From Saliniramus sp050485405 (GTDB lineage Bacteria; Pseudomonadota; Alphaproteobacteria; Rhizobiales; Beijerinckiaceae): a stretch of DNA of 64,000 nucleotides. Below are positions 9,792-20,145 of the stretch, piece after piece. Where the stretch lies: NCBI GenBank assembly GCA_050485405.1, contig JBJHBI010000005.1, forward strand, positions 1 through 64,000. Direction: 5' to 3'. The position numbers and the translations under genes were made by a program. Position 1 is the stretch's first letter. Every line of letters begins with the position of its first letter. The notes under the pieces are model-generated. The model was not told the DNA's origin. It worked only from the letters and a program-made list of their open reading frames with translations, and did no database searches.

Positions 9792-11436
9792 CCGCTCTCC
9801 CGGTTTCGTCGGGAAGCGTCAGGATCGGCGCGCCGCAATGGTGGCCCTGGAGATAATCGACGCCCCATTCCGCGAGCATGACGGCGGTCTCCTCGTCCTC
9901 GACCCATTCCGCCACGACGCGCATGTCGAGATTGCGGGCGAGATCGACGAGGGTGCGCACGAAGAACCGATCATCGGGCGAGCGCGGCAGGTTCTGGACG
10001 AAGGCGCCGTCGATCTTGAGAATGTCGACGGGGAAGCTGCGCAGGTGGCGGAAGGAACTGTGCCCGGCGCCGAAATCGTCGATGGCGATGCGCACGCCCT
10101 TCTGCTTCATGGTTTCGAGCTGCATGCGCGTGCGCTCGGGATCGCGCACCGCGCTCGTCTCGGTAATCTCGATTATCAGGCGCTCGGCCACCCCCGGATG
10201 CAGGGCGAGATGCCCGTCGAGCGCGCTGATCCAGTCGGGCCGCTCCAGCGTCGAGGGAGAGAGATTGACGGAGAGGCTCCCTCCCGGATTGGCCGCGAGC
10301 CACGAGGTGGCGAGTTCGAGCATGCGCGCATCGAGCAGATCCATCAGCCCCGCCCGCTCGACGGTCGGCATGATGTCGCTTCCGGCGAGCAGCGGCATGT
10401 CGGGGCGCGTGAGCCGGGCGAGCGCCTCGCAGAACACGGTCTCGCGGTTGCGCGCATCCACCACGGGCTGGCGCGCGAAGACGAGGCGGCGCTCGTTGAG
10501 GGCGTCGATCACCGCATGGGCCGAGAGCTGGGCGGCGCGCCGCAGCCTCGCCTCGCAGCGCAGATCGTGGATGACGAGGATGTCGTGGGGACGCGCCCGG
10601 GCCCGCGCGAGGGCGTCTTCGGCGCGCCGCATCAGATCTCCCGCATCGCGGGCGTGATCAGGGGCGCAGGCCGCGCCGATACGCAGGGTCACCGGGAAGG
10701 CCCCGTCCGGCGTCGCGACCGGAGTCTTCTCCACGGCATCGCGCAGGCGCCGCGCCGCGATCGGTGCTTCGGCGACCGAGCACGACATCATCGCCACCGC
10801 GAAACGGTTGCTGGCATAGCGCGTGATCTTGTCGCGGCTGCGCAGCACCCGGCGGATGCGCGAGGCGACTTCGTCGATCACCGCGTCGCCGCCGTCGAAG
10901 CCGAGCTCGTCGTTGATCCGGTCGAGATTGTCGATCGCCGCGACCATGATGGTGACGCGTTTCTGGGAGGATGCCGTGGCGGCGACGTCGCCTGCGACGA
11001 AGTCGATGAAGGCGCCGCGATCACCCAGATGCATCTGCGTCGCATCGGCGCGCTCGACGCGCAGAACCCCGTGGACGCGCGCCGGCGTTCCCGTCGGGCC
11101 GGCATACCAGCGTCCCGAATCCTCGACGGAGAGGCGGCGATCGCCCGGCAGGCGCAGATTGTAGCGGGTCCGGAACGGGATCCCCGCGCCGGTATCGGTC
11201 TCGCGGGCGAGGCTGATCGTCTCGTTGCGGTTGATGCCGCTTCCCGGTTCGGCCATCAGCGCGAAAGCGGAGCCGGTGGCGATGCTCTGCGGATCCTCGA
11301 TGCCGAGAACCTCGCACGCATTGGCACTCCAGGCGAGCGCATCGGTCACGACGTTCCAGTCGTAGATGACTTCACCGATCGAGGTGAGGACGGCGCGCGG
11401 ATCGAGGGCCGTTTCCGGCTGTCTGGAATCCGACAT
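9757..11436 (-). CDS. PAS-GGDEF(degenerate)-EAL protein, probable c-di-GMP phosphodiesterase
   Basis: This 559-residue cytoplasmic signalling protein has an N-terminal PAS-like sensor fold (about 15-130), a GGDEF-like domain (about 145-300) and a C-terminal EAL domain (about 310-545). The GGDEF signature is replaced by YASNRF, so cyclase activity is not expected. The EAL domain keeps the catalytic set: EAL in CEALARL, Asn in SVNLSP, Glu in IIEITET, both Asp in IDDFGAGHSSF, Lys in ILKIDG, Glu in VVAEWVE and Gln in YLQGHH. It should therefore hydrolyse c-di-GMP. Coupling to murJ suggests envelope- or motility-linked control, which is inference. Confidence 0.88.
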   Translation of the reverse strand: MSDSRQPETALDPRAVLTSIGEVIYDWNVVTDALAWSANACEVLGIEDPQSIATGSAFALMAEPGSGINRNETISLARETDTGAGIPFRTRYNLRLPGDRRLSVEDSGRWYAGPTGTPARVHGVLRVERADATQMHLGDRGAFIDFVAGDVAATASSQKRVTIMVAAIDNLDRINDELGFDGGDAVIDEVASRIRRVLRSRDKITRYASNRFAVAMMSCSVAEAPIAARRLRDAVEKTPVATPDGAFPVTLRIGAACAPDHARDAGDLMRRAEDALARARARPHDILVIHDLRCEARLRRAAQLSAHAVIDALNERRLVFARQPVVDARNRETVFCEALARLTRPDMPLLAGSDIMPTVERAGLMDLLDARMLELATSWLAANPGGSLSVNLSPSTLERPDWISALDGHLALHPGVAERLIIEITETSAVRDPERTRMQLETMKQKGVRIAIDDFGAGHSSFRHLRSFPVDILKIDGAFVQNLPRSPDDRFFVRTLVDLARNLDMRVVAEWVEDEETAVMLAEWGVDYLQGHHCGAPILTLPDETGRADDDDGGSAAVA

Positions 11437-11679
11437 CGCGTTCCGTCCTTTCCCCATCCGCCTCACCCCGCGCCGACGGTCGCGCGATCGCGGGTGATCG
11501 GCCATCGCCCCGCATCGAAGCGGTACATCGCAACGCGCACTTTTCGCGAACCGGCCACGGCTGATCGCTCGCGCGTGACAATTCGTCCCGAAATGATGCA
11601 TAAACCAAGGTTAATGTTCGGTTAAAACTGGCCGCAAAATTGCAATGATGGGCGATCACGTGTTCCGGAGTCTCGCTGC

Positions 11680-11994
11680 ATGCATAATGAAACATTGACG
11701 CCCGCCGCCGCCGCCGCCGCACGCCGTACGCCCGCGAGCCGAGCGCTCGTCCCGGTCGTCGCTTGCGCGCGCACGCACAACGAGCGCGACGGGCGCACCA
11801 GCCACGAGCGGGCCTCGTTCACGGGGATGCTGCGACAGGCCGGCGCCTCGGCGGGCTTCGTGACCCAGCTGATCGCCTGTGCCGACAACCTGCCGGCCTA
11901 TCGCGCCCGCCGCCGGGCCGAACCGCAGGAGGCCGCGCGTCGCTATGCGGGCGCGCCGGCTGCACCCGCTTCCCGACGCGGGATCGCCGTCTGA
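11680..11994 (+). CDS. small conserved hypothetical protein
   Basis: A 104-residue protein whose function I do not recognise. The N-terminal half is Ala-rich and probably disordered. The C-terminal half has GFVTQLIACADNLPAYRARR followed by an Arg-rich helix ending RAEPQEAARRY; I recall similar short proteins in Hyphomicrobiales with the pattern FxxQLIA...R-R-AEP. GGAG lies ten bases before the ATG. It is divergent from the EAL gene and 100 bases before pyrH. No membrane segment or signal peptide is evident. Confidence 0.55.
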   Translation: MHNETLTPAAAAAARRTPASRALVPVVACARTHNERDGRTSHERASFTGMLRQAGASAGFVTQLIACADNLPAYRARRRAEPQEAARRYAGAPAAPASRRGIAV

Positions 11995-12102
11995 GCCCGG
12001 GCATCATGTGCGAAGGGTCGAAAAAACGGCGGCGCCCTCTTGCGGTGCGGGCGCAATTCGGGGAGTAAGGACGGCGCCGTCCACGCGAGCCGGAGAACTG
12101 CC

Positions 12103-12819
12103 ATGACCATGCCCTACCGACGTATCCTCGTGAAACTGTCGGGAGAGGCGTTACAGGCCCCAGACGGTTTCTGGCTCGACGCTCAGGTCCTCACCCGTCT
12201 CTCTCAGGACATCGCCCGCGCCACGCAAGCGGGTTTCGAGATCGCCCTCGTGATCGGTGGCGGCAACATCATCCGCGGTGCGCGCATGAGCGCCGCCGGC
12301 TGGATCGACCGGCCCACCGCGGATTCCATGGGTATGCTCGCCACGGTGATGAATTCGCTGGCGCTCGAAACGGCGCTCAACGCCAACGGCGTTTCGGCGC
12401 GCACCATGTCGGCGGTGTCCATGCCCACGATCTGCGAGACCTATGCGCGCCAGCCGGCCCTGCATTATCTGGAGAAAGGGCAGGTCGTCGTTCTCGCCGG
12501 CGGCACTGGCAATCCTTTCTTCACGACGGATACCTCCGCCGTCCTGCGCGCTGCCGAACTGCGCTGCGACGCGGTTCTGAAGGCCACCCAGGTGGACGGT
12601 GTCTACTCGTCCGATCCCAAGGCGAATGCCGATGCGCGGCGCTACGAGCGCCTCACCCACGACGAGGCGATCGCCCGTGATCTGAAGGTGATGGACACGG
12701 CCGCCTTCGCGCTCGCCCGCGACGGCAAGCTGCCGATCATCGTGGGTTCGCTGCACGCGCCGTCCTCGATTGCGGCGATCCTCGCACGCGAAGCACCCTC
12801 GACGGTCGTCGCCCCCTGA
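12103..12819 (+). CDS. pyrH: UMP kinase
   Basis: UMP kinase (amino-acid-kinase fold, hexameric) phosphorylates UMP to UDP for pyrimidine nucleotide synthesis. The 238-residue protein contains the family motifs KLSGEALQ near residue 10, IGGGNIIRG near 50, the GTGNPFFTTDT nucleotide-site loop near 127-137, and the KATQVDGVYSSDP segment near 160. ATG 12103 has GGAG upstream. It heads the conserved pyrH-frr-uppS-cdsA-dxr-rseP-bamA run. Confidence 0.97.
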   Translation: MTMPYRRILVKLSGEALQAPDGFWLDAQVLTRLSQDIARATQAGFEIALVIGGGNIIRGARMSAAGWIDRPTADSMGMLATVMNSLALETALNANGVSARTMSAVSMPTICETYARQPALHYLEKGQVVVLAGGTGNPFFTTDTSAVLRAAELRCDAVLKATQVDGVYSSDPKANADARRYERLTHDEAIARDLKVMDTAAFALARDGKLPIIVGSLHAPSSIAAILAREAPSTVVAP

Positions 12820-12870
12820 TATAAACAGCGTCAAGCCGTATCCCGACAATTGCACGACAGGACAACGACA

Positions 12871-13431
12871 ATGGCTGCGGAATTCGATCTCGACGACATC
12901 AAGCGCCGTATGCGTGGCGCGGTGAACTCCCTCAAGAGCGATCTGGCCGGGCTGCGCACCGGGCGCGCCTCGACCAACCTGCTCGATCCGCTCCAGGTCG
13001 ATGCCTACGGCGCCCTGATGCCGATCAACCAGGTGGCGACGGTCAGCGTCCCCGAGCCGCGCCTGCTCTCGGTCCAGGTCTGGGACCGCAGCATGGTCGC
13101 CGCCGTCGAGAAGGCGATCCGCGAGAGCGATCTCGGGCTCAACCCGCAGACCGAGGGCCAGGTGATCCGCTTGCGCATCCCCGAGATGAACGAGCAGCGA
13201 CGCAAGGAGATGGTCAAGGTCGCGCACAAATATGCCGAGGACGCCCGCATCGCCGTGCGCCACGTGCGCCGCGACGGCCTCGATACGCTCAAGAAGCTGG
13301 AAAAGGACGGCGAGATCAGCCAGGACGACGAGAAGCGTCAGGCCGATCTGGTCCAGAAGGCGACGGACGAGCACGTTTCCGAGGTGGATTCGGTGCTCGC
13401 CGGCAAGGAAAAGGAAATCATGCAGGTCTGA
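12871..13431 (+). CDS. frr: ribosome recycling factor
   Basis: RRF splits the post-termination ribosome together with EF-G. The 186-residue protein has the normal length and the family features: GLRTGRAST near residue 28, LLDPLQVDAYG near 38, and the C-terminal helix VRRDGLDTLKKLEKDGEIS near 133-151. The ATG at 12871 is preferred over an upstream TTG because it gives the conserved N-terminus and has AGGA in front. Position after pyrH is standard. Confidence 0.97.
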   Translation: MAAEFDLDDIKRRMRGAVNSLKSDLAGLRTGRASTNLLDPLQVDAYGALMPINQVATVSVPEPRLLSVQVWDRSMVAAVEKAIRESDLGLNPQTEGQVIRLRIPEMNEQRRKEMVKVAHKYAEDARIAVRHVRRDGLDTLKKLEKDGEISQDDEKRQADLVQKATDEHVSEVDSVLAGKEKEIMQV

Positions 13432-13493
13432 TCGATGATCGGACCTGCATCGCAGCGCGCCGGGTTGCCGGCGCAGAGGTGAGACGGGGCTTC

Positions 13494-14329
<836 letters not shown>

Positions 14330-14333
<4 letters not shown>

Positions 14334-15190
14334 GTGGCGTGGAGGAAAGCGGGCAGGGGCGCGGTTTCCTGCGCTCGGAGACGGGTATCCGTCTTCTCTC
14401 GGCACTGGTGATGATCTCGCTTGCGCTCGGCGCGACCTGGGCCGGCGGCGCGGTCTTCGCCGTGCTCTGGCTGGCTGCGGGCTCGGCCGTGCTGTTCGAA
14501 TGGATCGCCATGGTCTGGATCACCCGGCGCATCCCCAGCGTCGTGGCCGGCGCGCTGGCCTATACCGCCTTCGTGCTCGCGCATCTGACCGGGTGGCCGG
14601 GCATCGTGCTCGCGGCGATCGCGCTGACGGGCGGGGCGCTCGTCATGATGATCAGCATGACCTGGCGCGACCGGATCTGGGCGGGTGCCGGCTATGCCGT
14701 CGGTTTCGTCGTGGTGGCCGTGCCCCTGATCGTGCGCGCCGATCCCGCACTCGGCATGCTCGCCATTCTGTGGATTTTCGCGGTGGTCTGGGGGACGGAT
14801 ATCGCGGCGTATTTCACCGGCCGTGCACTCGGCGGGCCGAAGCTCTGGCCGCGGCTGAGCCCCAAGAAGACCTGGTCCGGCTTCTTCGGAGGGCTCGCGA
14901 GCGCCATGCTGGCGGGCTTTCTGCTCGGGCTCGTCGCGCGGATGTTCGGACAGGCGCTGCCGCTCGATCTCTGGGCGCTGACGCTGCTCTCTGGGCTCGC
15001 TTCCGTGATCGGGCAGGGGGGGGATCTGGCCGAATCGGCTCTCAAGCGCCATTTCGACGTGAAGGATTCCGGCAACCTGATACCGGGTCACGGCGGCGTG
15101 ATGGACCGGCTCGACGCGTTCTTCGCCGTCTGCCTGCTCGTCGGCCTGATGCTGCTCGGGCTCGCCCCCTTCGGCATCGGCGCCGGATGA
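14330..15190 (+). CDS. cdsA: phosphatidate cytidylyltransferase
   Basis: CdsA makes CDP-diacylglycerol from phosphatidate and CTP at the inner membrane. The 286-residue protein is strongly hydrophobic with around seven or eight membrane segments. The C-terminal family signature is present: WGTDIAAYFTGRALGGPKLWP, SPKKTWSGFFGG, and LAESALKRHFDVKDSGNLIPGHGGVMDRLD with the catalytic Asp residues (written here in segments). Four-base overlap with uppS implies translational coupling. Confidence 0.95.
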
Positions 15191-15233
15191 CGGTGCCCGG
15201 TTACGACCGCCGCTGACGGAGATCATCGAGGCG

Positions 15234-16409
15234 ATGACACGCAAAATCATCCTGCTCGGTGCGACCGGCTCGATCGGACGCTCCGCCCGCGACGTGATCG
15301 CCCGCCATCGCGAATCCTTCGAAGTCAACGCCGTGGTCGGCGGCTCCGACGCCGTGGCCCTCGCGGAAGCCGCGCGCGAGACCGGTGCGCGTTTCGCCGC
15401 GCTCGCCGACGAGGCGGCCCTGCCGGCCTTGCGCGAGGCGCTTTCGGGGAGCGGTATCGCCTGCGGGGCGGGCGACGCGGCGATCATGGAAGCGGTCGAT
15501 CACGAAGCCGATCTCGTGCTCGCGGCGATCGCCGGAACGGCGGGCCTGCGCCCGACTGCCGCCGCGATCAGGCCCGGTCGCGCCATCGCTCTCGCCAACA
15601 AGGAGAGCCTCGTCAGCGCCGGCGCGGCCTTCATGCAGGCCGCATCGAAAGCCGGTGTACCGGTACTCCCGGTCGATTCCGAGCACAATGCACTCGCCCA
15701 GGCGCTGGGCAACGGCACGCTCGAGGATGTGACCGCGATGACGCTGACGGCATCGGGCGGACCGTTCCGGACCTGGTCGCGCGAAGCGATCGCGGCTGCG
15801 GGTCCGCGCGAGGCGCTGCAACATCCGAACTGGTCGATGGGGGCGAAGGTCACGATCGATTCGGCGACGCTCATGAATAAGGGGCTCGAACTGATCGAGG
15901 CGCATCACCTCTTCGGCCTCGAGGCCGCGCGGCTCGACGTGCTGGTGCATCCGCAATCGATCGTGCACGGCCTCGTGAGCTGGCGCGACGGCGCGGTGAC
16001 GGCGGGGCTGGCAGCACCGGACATGCGCGTGCCGATCGCCCATGCGCTCGCGCGGGAAGGGATGCGGCTCGACACCGCGTTGCCACGCCTTGATCTCGCC
16101 GCGATTGCGGCGTTGAGCTTCGAGAAGCCGGATCTGGAACGCTTTCCGTGCCTGGGGCTCGCCATGGCGGCTCTCGCGGAGGGCGGCGCCCACCCGACCA
16201 TCCTGAACGCGGCCAACGAGATCGCAGTCGCGGCCTTCATTGCGGGCCGGCTCGATTTTTATGGTATTGCGGTAAGCGTCGAGAAGGTTTGTGCGCGTAT
16301 GGTCGCGACGGAAAGCGTGGCTCCGGGCGATGTCGAGACGGCTCTGGCCATCGACGAACGGGCCCGCGCGCTGACGCGGGAGCTGCTCGGTACGGGAATG
16401 ACCGGGTGA
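15234..16409 (+). CDS. dxr: 1-deoxy-D-xylulose-5-phosphate reductoisomerase
   Basis: DXR (IspC) makes 2-C-methyl-D-erythritol 4-phosphate, the first committed step of the MEP isoprenoid pathway. The 391-residue protein has the NADPH motif LLGATGSIGRSARDVI at the start, ALANKESLVSAG near residue 122, the metal and substrate site VDSEHNAL near 147, TASGGPF near 170, and the helical C-terminus with NAANEIAVAAF. GGAG precedes the ATG. It lies in the isoprenoid/lipid cluster next to uppS and cdsA. Confidence 0.97.
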   Translation: MTRKIILLGATGSIGRSARDVIARHRESFEVNAVVGGSDAVALAEAARETGARFAALADEAALPALREALSGSGIACGAGDAAIMEAVDHEADLVLAAIAGTAGLRPTAAAIRPGRAIALANKESLVSAGAAFMQAASKAGVPVLPVDSEHNALAQALGNGTLEDVTAMTLTASGGPFRTWSREAIAAAGPREALQHPNWSMGAKVTIDSATLMNKGLELIEAHHLFGLEAARLDVLVHPQSIVHGLVSWRDGAVTAGLAAPDMRVPIAHALAREGMRLDTALPRLDLAAIAALSFEKPDLERFPCLGLAMAALAEGGAHPTILNAANEIAVAAFIAGRLDFYGIAVSVEKVCARMVATESVAPGDVETALAIDERARALTRELLGTGMTG

Positions 16410-16461
16410 AAGAGCGCGAATACGGGCCGGATCCGATGCGGACCCGGCGAAACGGAGACGG

Positions 16462-17610
16462 ATGATGGAAATTTTCGGTTTGGTGGTCGGGTCGGTCTGG
16501 GAGCTCATCTTCGGCTATCTGATCCCCTTCATCTTCGTTCTCGCCATCGTGATCTTCATCCACGAGATGGGGCATTTCCTCGTCGGGCGCTGGTGTGGCG
16601 TCGGTGTCGATGCGTTCTCGATCGGTTTCGGGCCAGAAATCCTAGGCTGGACGGACAAGCACGGCACGCGCTGGAAGGTCTCCGCCGTGCCGCTCGGGGG
16701 ATATGTCAAGTTCACCGGGGATCTGAACGTCTCGAGCACGCCCGATTCGGAAGAACTCGCCCAGATGGACGAAGCGACCAGATCGCGCAGTTTTCACCAC
16801 AAATCCGTCGGCCAGCGCGCGTTGATCGTCGCGGCGGGGCCTGCGGCGAACTTCATTCTCGCCATCCTCATCTTCGCCGGTCTCGCCTATTTCAACGGCA
16901 AGACTGTCCTGGAGCCGCGTGTCCAGGCCGTGGTGGAAGGCAGTGCGGCCGAGGCGGCGGGTTTTGCGCCCGACGACCTGATTCTCTCGATCAACGGGCG
17001 CGACGTGGTCGGCTTCGCTGATTTGCAGCGCATCGTCAGCTCTTCCGCCGGTGACGATCTCGTCTTCCAGGTCGAGCGCGATGGGCGCGTCGAGACTCTC
17101 GTCGCGACGCCGATTCGCACGGAGCAGGAGACCGCCTTCGGGCGTCACCGCGTCGGCATGCTCGGCCTTCAGGCCGTGAACGACCCCGAGGCCGTGCGGC
17201 ATATCGAGTTCGGACCGCTCGAATCGCTCGGCCACGGCGTCTTCGAGACGTATTTCGTCATCGACAGGACGATCGACTATCTCGGCAAGCTCGTGACGGG
17301 GCGCGAATACGCCGATCAGCTTTCGGGGCCGATTCGCATCGCGAAAGTCTCCGGGGAGGTCGCGACGCTCGGCGGGATTCTCGGGCTGATCAGCCTGACG
17401 GCTCTGCTTTCGGTGTCGATCGGCTTCATCAATCTCTTCCCCGTGCCCATGCTCGACGGGGGGCACCTGATGTTCTACGCGATCGAGGCGGCGCGCGGGC
17501 GTCCGCTCAGCGATCAGGCACAGGAAATCGGCTTTCGCATCGGCCTCGCGCTGGTTCTGATGCTGATGCTGTTCGTCACATGGAATGATATCGTTAACCT
17601 CACCGCGTGA
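16462..17610 (+). CDS. rseP: RIP metalloprotease RseP (site-2 protease)
   Basis: RseP is an inner-membrane zinc protease that cleaves membrane anchors such as anti-sigma factors and signal-peptide remnants. Visible features are the zinc motif HEMGH in the first membrane helix (near residue 34-38), a PDZ domain (about 130-205), and the second active-site motif NLFPVPMLDGGHL near 325. Length of 382 residues fits the short alphaproteobacterial form with one clear PDZ domain. Two adjacent ATG codons (16462 and 16465) follow GGAG. It stands between dxr and bamA, as in many proteobacteria. Confidence 0.96.
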   Translation: MMEIFGLVVGSVWELIFGYLIPFIFVLAIVIFIHEMGHFLVGRWCGVGVDAFSIGFGPEILGWTDKHGTRWKVSAVPLGGYVKFTGDLNVSSTPDSEELAQMDEATRSRSFHHKSVGQRALIVAAGPAANFILAILIFAGLAYFNGKTVLEPRVQAVVEGSAAEAAGFAPDDLILSINGRDVVGFADLQRIVSSSAGDDLVFQVERDGRVETLVATPIRTEQETAFGRHRVGMLGLQAVNDPEAVRHIEFGPLESLGHGVFETYFVIDRTIDYLGKLVTGREYADQLSGPIRIAKVSGEVATLGGILGLISLTALLSVSIGFINLFPVPMLDGGHLMFYAIEAARGRPLSDQAQEIGFRIGLALVLMLMLFVTWNDIVNLTA

Positions 17611-17800
17611 AAGATTGCGGCCCTATCGTGACACGAAGGCCACGCCGGGGGAAAATTCTGCCGGGTGGGACATTCGGCGTTTGCAATGACGCCGAGTTTC
17701 GGTAGAAGCGGAATATAGACCAAGTCAGGTCGGGCGTGCTCTCGCGTGTCCGGCTTACGGGGCAAAACCCGCGACAAACCAAAACGAGACGGGCCAGTAT

Positions 17801-20089
17801 ATGTCGAGCAAGAACGCGCGCCGCAGCGTGACGGCGAAACGGACGACGGTAGCACTCGCAATGGCGATGGCGGCCTTCGGCGTTTCAGAGGCTTTCGCGC
17901 AGCAGGTCATCGTCGAGGGCAACCGCCGCGTCGATACCGACACGATCCGCTCCTATGTCGTGGGTTCGAGCCCGGAAGAGGCTCGGCGCAATCTGGTTGC
18001 GACGGGGCTGTTCAGCGACGTACGCGTCGCGCGTCAGGGTGGCGCCGTCGTGGTGCGGGTCGCCGAGAATCAGGTGATCAACCGGGTCGCCTTCGAGGGT
18101 AATCGCCGCCTTCGCAGCGACGCGCTGCTTCCCGAGATGCAGACGCGCGCCAACCGTCCCTACAATCCCGCCACGGTGGACGAGGACGTGCGCCGCATTC
18201 GCGAGCTGTACCGTCGTTCCGGTCGCGCGCTGGCCGAAGTCACGCCCCGCACCGTCGAACTCGAGAACGGGCGGATCGACGTCGTCTTCACGATCGACGA
18301 GGGTGCGCGCACGAATATCCGCGCCATCAATTTCGTCGGTAACGAATCCGTATCCAGCCAGCGCCTTCGCGATGCGATGAGCTCTGAAGTCGCCAGCATC
18401 TTCACTCTGCTTCGCACCACGGATGTCTATGATCCGGATCGGCTTGCCGCGGATCTCGAAGCCATTCGGCGCTACTACATGCGCCGTGGTTTCGCTGATG
18501 TGCAGGTCGTCGGCAGCGATGTGGTCTTCGATGCCGAGCGCCGTGGATACGTCATCACCATCACGGTCGAGGAAGGCCAGCGTTATCGCGTCGGTAATGT
18601 CGCGGTCGATTCCCGTATCCCGGATGTCTCCGAAGCAGAGTTGCAGCGGCGGGTCGCCACGCGCACCGGTGGCATCTACGATTCGACCGAGGTCGAGCGT
18701 ACGCTGGTCGACATGACGACCGCTGTGGCGCAGCGTGGCTATGCTTTCGCGCAGGTGCGGCCCGTCGGCGTGCGCAATGAGATCGACGGCACGATCGATC
18801 TGACCTTCGTCGTCGAAGAAGGTCCGCGCGTTTATATCGAGCGGATCAACATCCGCGGGAACACCCGCACGCGTGACTACGTCATTCGCCGCGAGCTCGA
18901 TCTCGGTGAAGGCGACCCCTACAACAAGGTCCTGCTCGACCGGGCGGAACGTCGCCTGCGCAATCTCGGCTTCTTCGAAGATGTGCGGATCACCAACGAG
19001 CCGAGCATGTCGCCCGATCGCGTCGTGATCAACATCGAGGTCGAAGACAAGGCCACGGGCTCCTTCAGCATCGGCGGCGGCTATTCGACGGCTGATGGCT
19101 TCCTCGGTGAAATTTCGCTCTCGGAAGACAACTTCCTCGGTCGTGGGCAGGCCGTTCGTATCGCCGGTGGATTCGGTGAGCGCTCACAGAGCTATGATTT
19201 CTCTTTCACCGAGCCCTACTTCCTCGGTTATCGCCTTTCGGCAGGGTTCGATCTTTTCTCGCGGTATAACGAGGAGCGCACATTCGCGCGTTATGAAAGC
19301 CGTACTGAAGGTGGAACTGTCCGCTTTGGTATCCCGATCACCGAAAACTTCACGATTGCGCCACGCTATTCGCTCTTCCAGCAGCATATCACCATTCCGA
19401 GTGCTTTCCGCAACGAGGCGTCGCCTGCATTGCGCGAGGCAGAAGGGCGTCGCTTGACGTCATTGGTCGGTGTATCCTTCATCTACGACACGCTCGACAA
19501 TCGCATGAACCCGACCAGCGGGTTCCTTGTCGAGGTGACGCCGGAAGTCGCAGGCCTCGGTGGCGACGCGCAATATGTTCGGATAACCGGTGACGCGCGA
19601 TATTACCACGAGCTGACGGATGGGGTCGTCGGTATCCTGCGCGCCCAGGCTGGACATATCGAAGGCTTCGGCAATCGGCGCCTGGCGATGAACGATCACT
19701 TCTTCAAGGGCTCAGACCTGGTTCGTGGTTTCGAATCCGGAGGTATCGGTCCGCGTGATGCCGCACGTAACACGGGGATTGGTGGTACGACCTATTTCGG
19801 TGGTTCGGTAGAAGTGCAGTTCGACATTCCGGTTCTGCCGCGTGCCGTCGGGATCCGCGGCGCCGTCTTTGCTGATGCCGGTGCGTTGTTCAACTACGAC
19901 GGCGTTCGGAGTTTCGAAGGTACCAGCTTCGAGGTTCGCGACTCGCGCACCATCCGCTCGTCGGTCGGTGCGGGTCTGATCTGGGCGTCCCCGCTGGGGC
20001 CGTTGCGCTTCGATTATGCGATCGCGACATCGAAGGCGTCGGGTGATCGCACCCAGGCCTTCCGCTTCTCGGGCGGTGCGAACTTCTGA
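17801..20089 (+). CDS. bamA: outer membrane protein assembly factor BamA
   Basis: BamA is the central beta-barrel of the BAM machine that inserts outer-membrane proteins. The 762-residue precursor has a signal peptide (VALAMAMAAFGVSEAFA, cut near residue 29), about five POTRA repeats to about residue 430 (repeated NxVxFxGN-type starts such as VIVEGNRRVDTDTI), and a C-terminal barrel with the loop-6 signature DLVRGFESGGIGPR. It ends with Phe, as expected for an outer-membrane barrel. No skp/ompH gene follows; lpxD comes directly after. Confidence 0.97.
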   Translation: MSSKNARRSVTAKRTTVALAMAMAAFGVSEAFAQQVIVEGNRRVDTDTIRSYVVGSSPEEARRNLVATGLFSDVRVARQGGAVVVRVAENQVINRVAFEGNRRLRSDALLPEMQTRANRPYNPATVDEDVRRIRELYRRSGRALAEVTPRTVELENGRIDVVFTIDEGARTNIRAINFVGNESVSSQRLRDAMSSEVASIFTLLRTTDVYDPDRLAADLEAIRRYYMRRGFADVQVVGSDVVFDAERRGYVITITVEEGQRYRVGNVAVDSRIPDVSEAELQRRVATRTGGIYDSTEVERTLVDMTTAVAQRGYAFAQVRPVGVRNEIDGTIDLTFVVEEGPRVYIERINIRGNTRTRDYVIRRELDLGEGDPYNKVLLDRAERRLRNLGFFEDVRITNEPSMSPDRVVINIEVEDKATGSFSIGGGYSTADGFLGEISLSEDNFLGRGQAVRIAGGFGERSQSYDFSFTEPYFLGYRLSAGFDLFSRYNEERTFARYESRTEGGTVRFGIPITENFTIAPRYSLFQQHITIPSAFRNEASPALREAEGRRLTSLVGVSFIYDTLDNRMNPTSGFLVEVTPEVAGLGGDAQYVRITGDARYYHELTDGVVGILRAQAGHIEGFGNRRLAMNDHFFKGSDLVRGFESGGIGPRDAARNTGIGGTTYFGGSVEVQFDIPVLPRAVGIRGAVFADAGALFNYDGVRSFEGTSFEVRDSRTIRSSVGAGLIWASPLGPLRFDYAIATSKASGDRTQAFRFSGGANF

Positions 20090-20145
20090 TACGTGCGATG
20101 ATGCGGCGGGGTTGCCCTGCCGCTCCCGAATGCGCATAAACAGGC

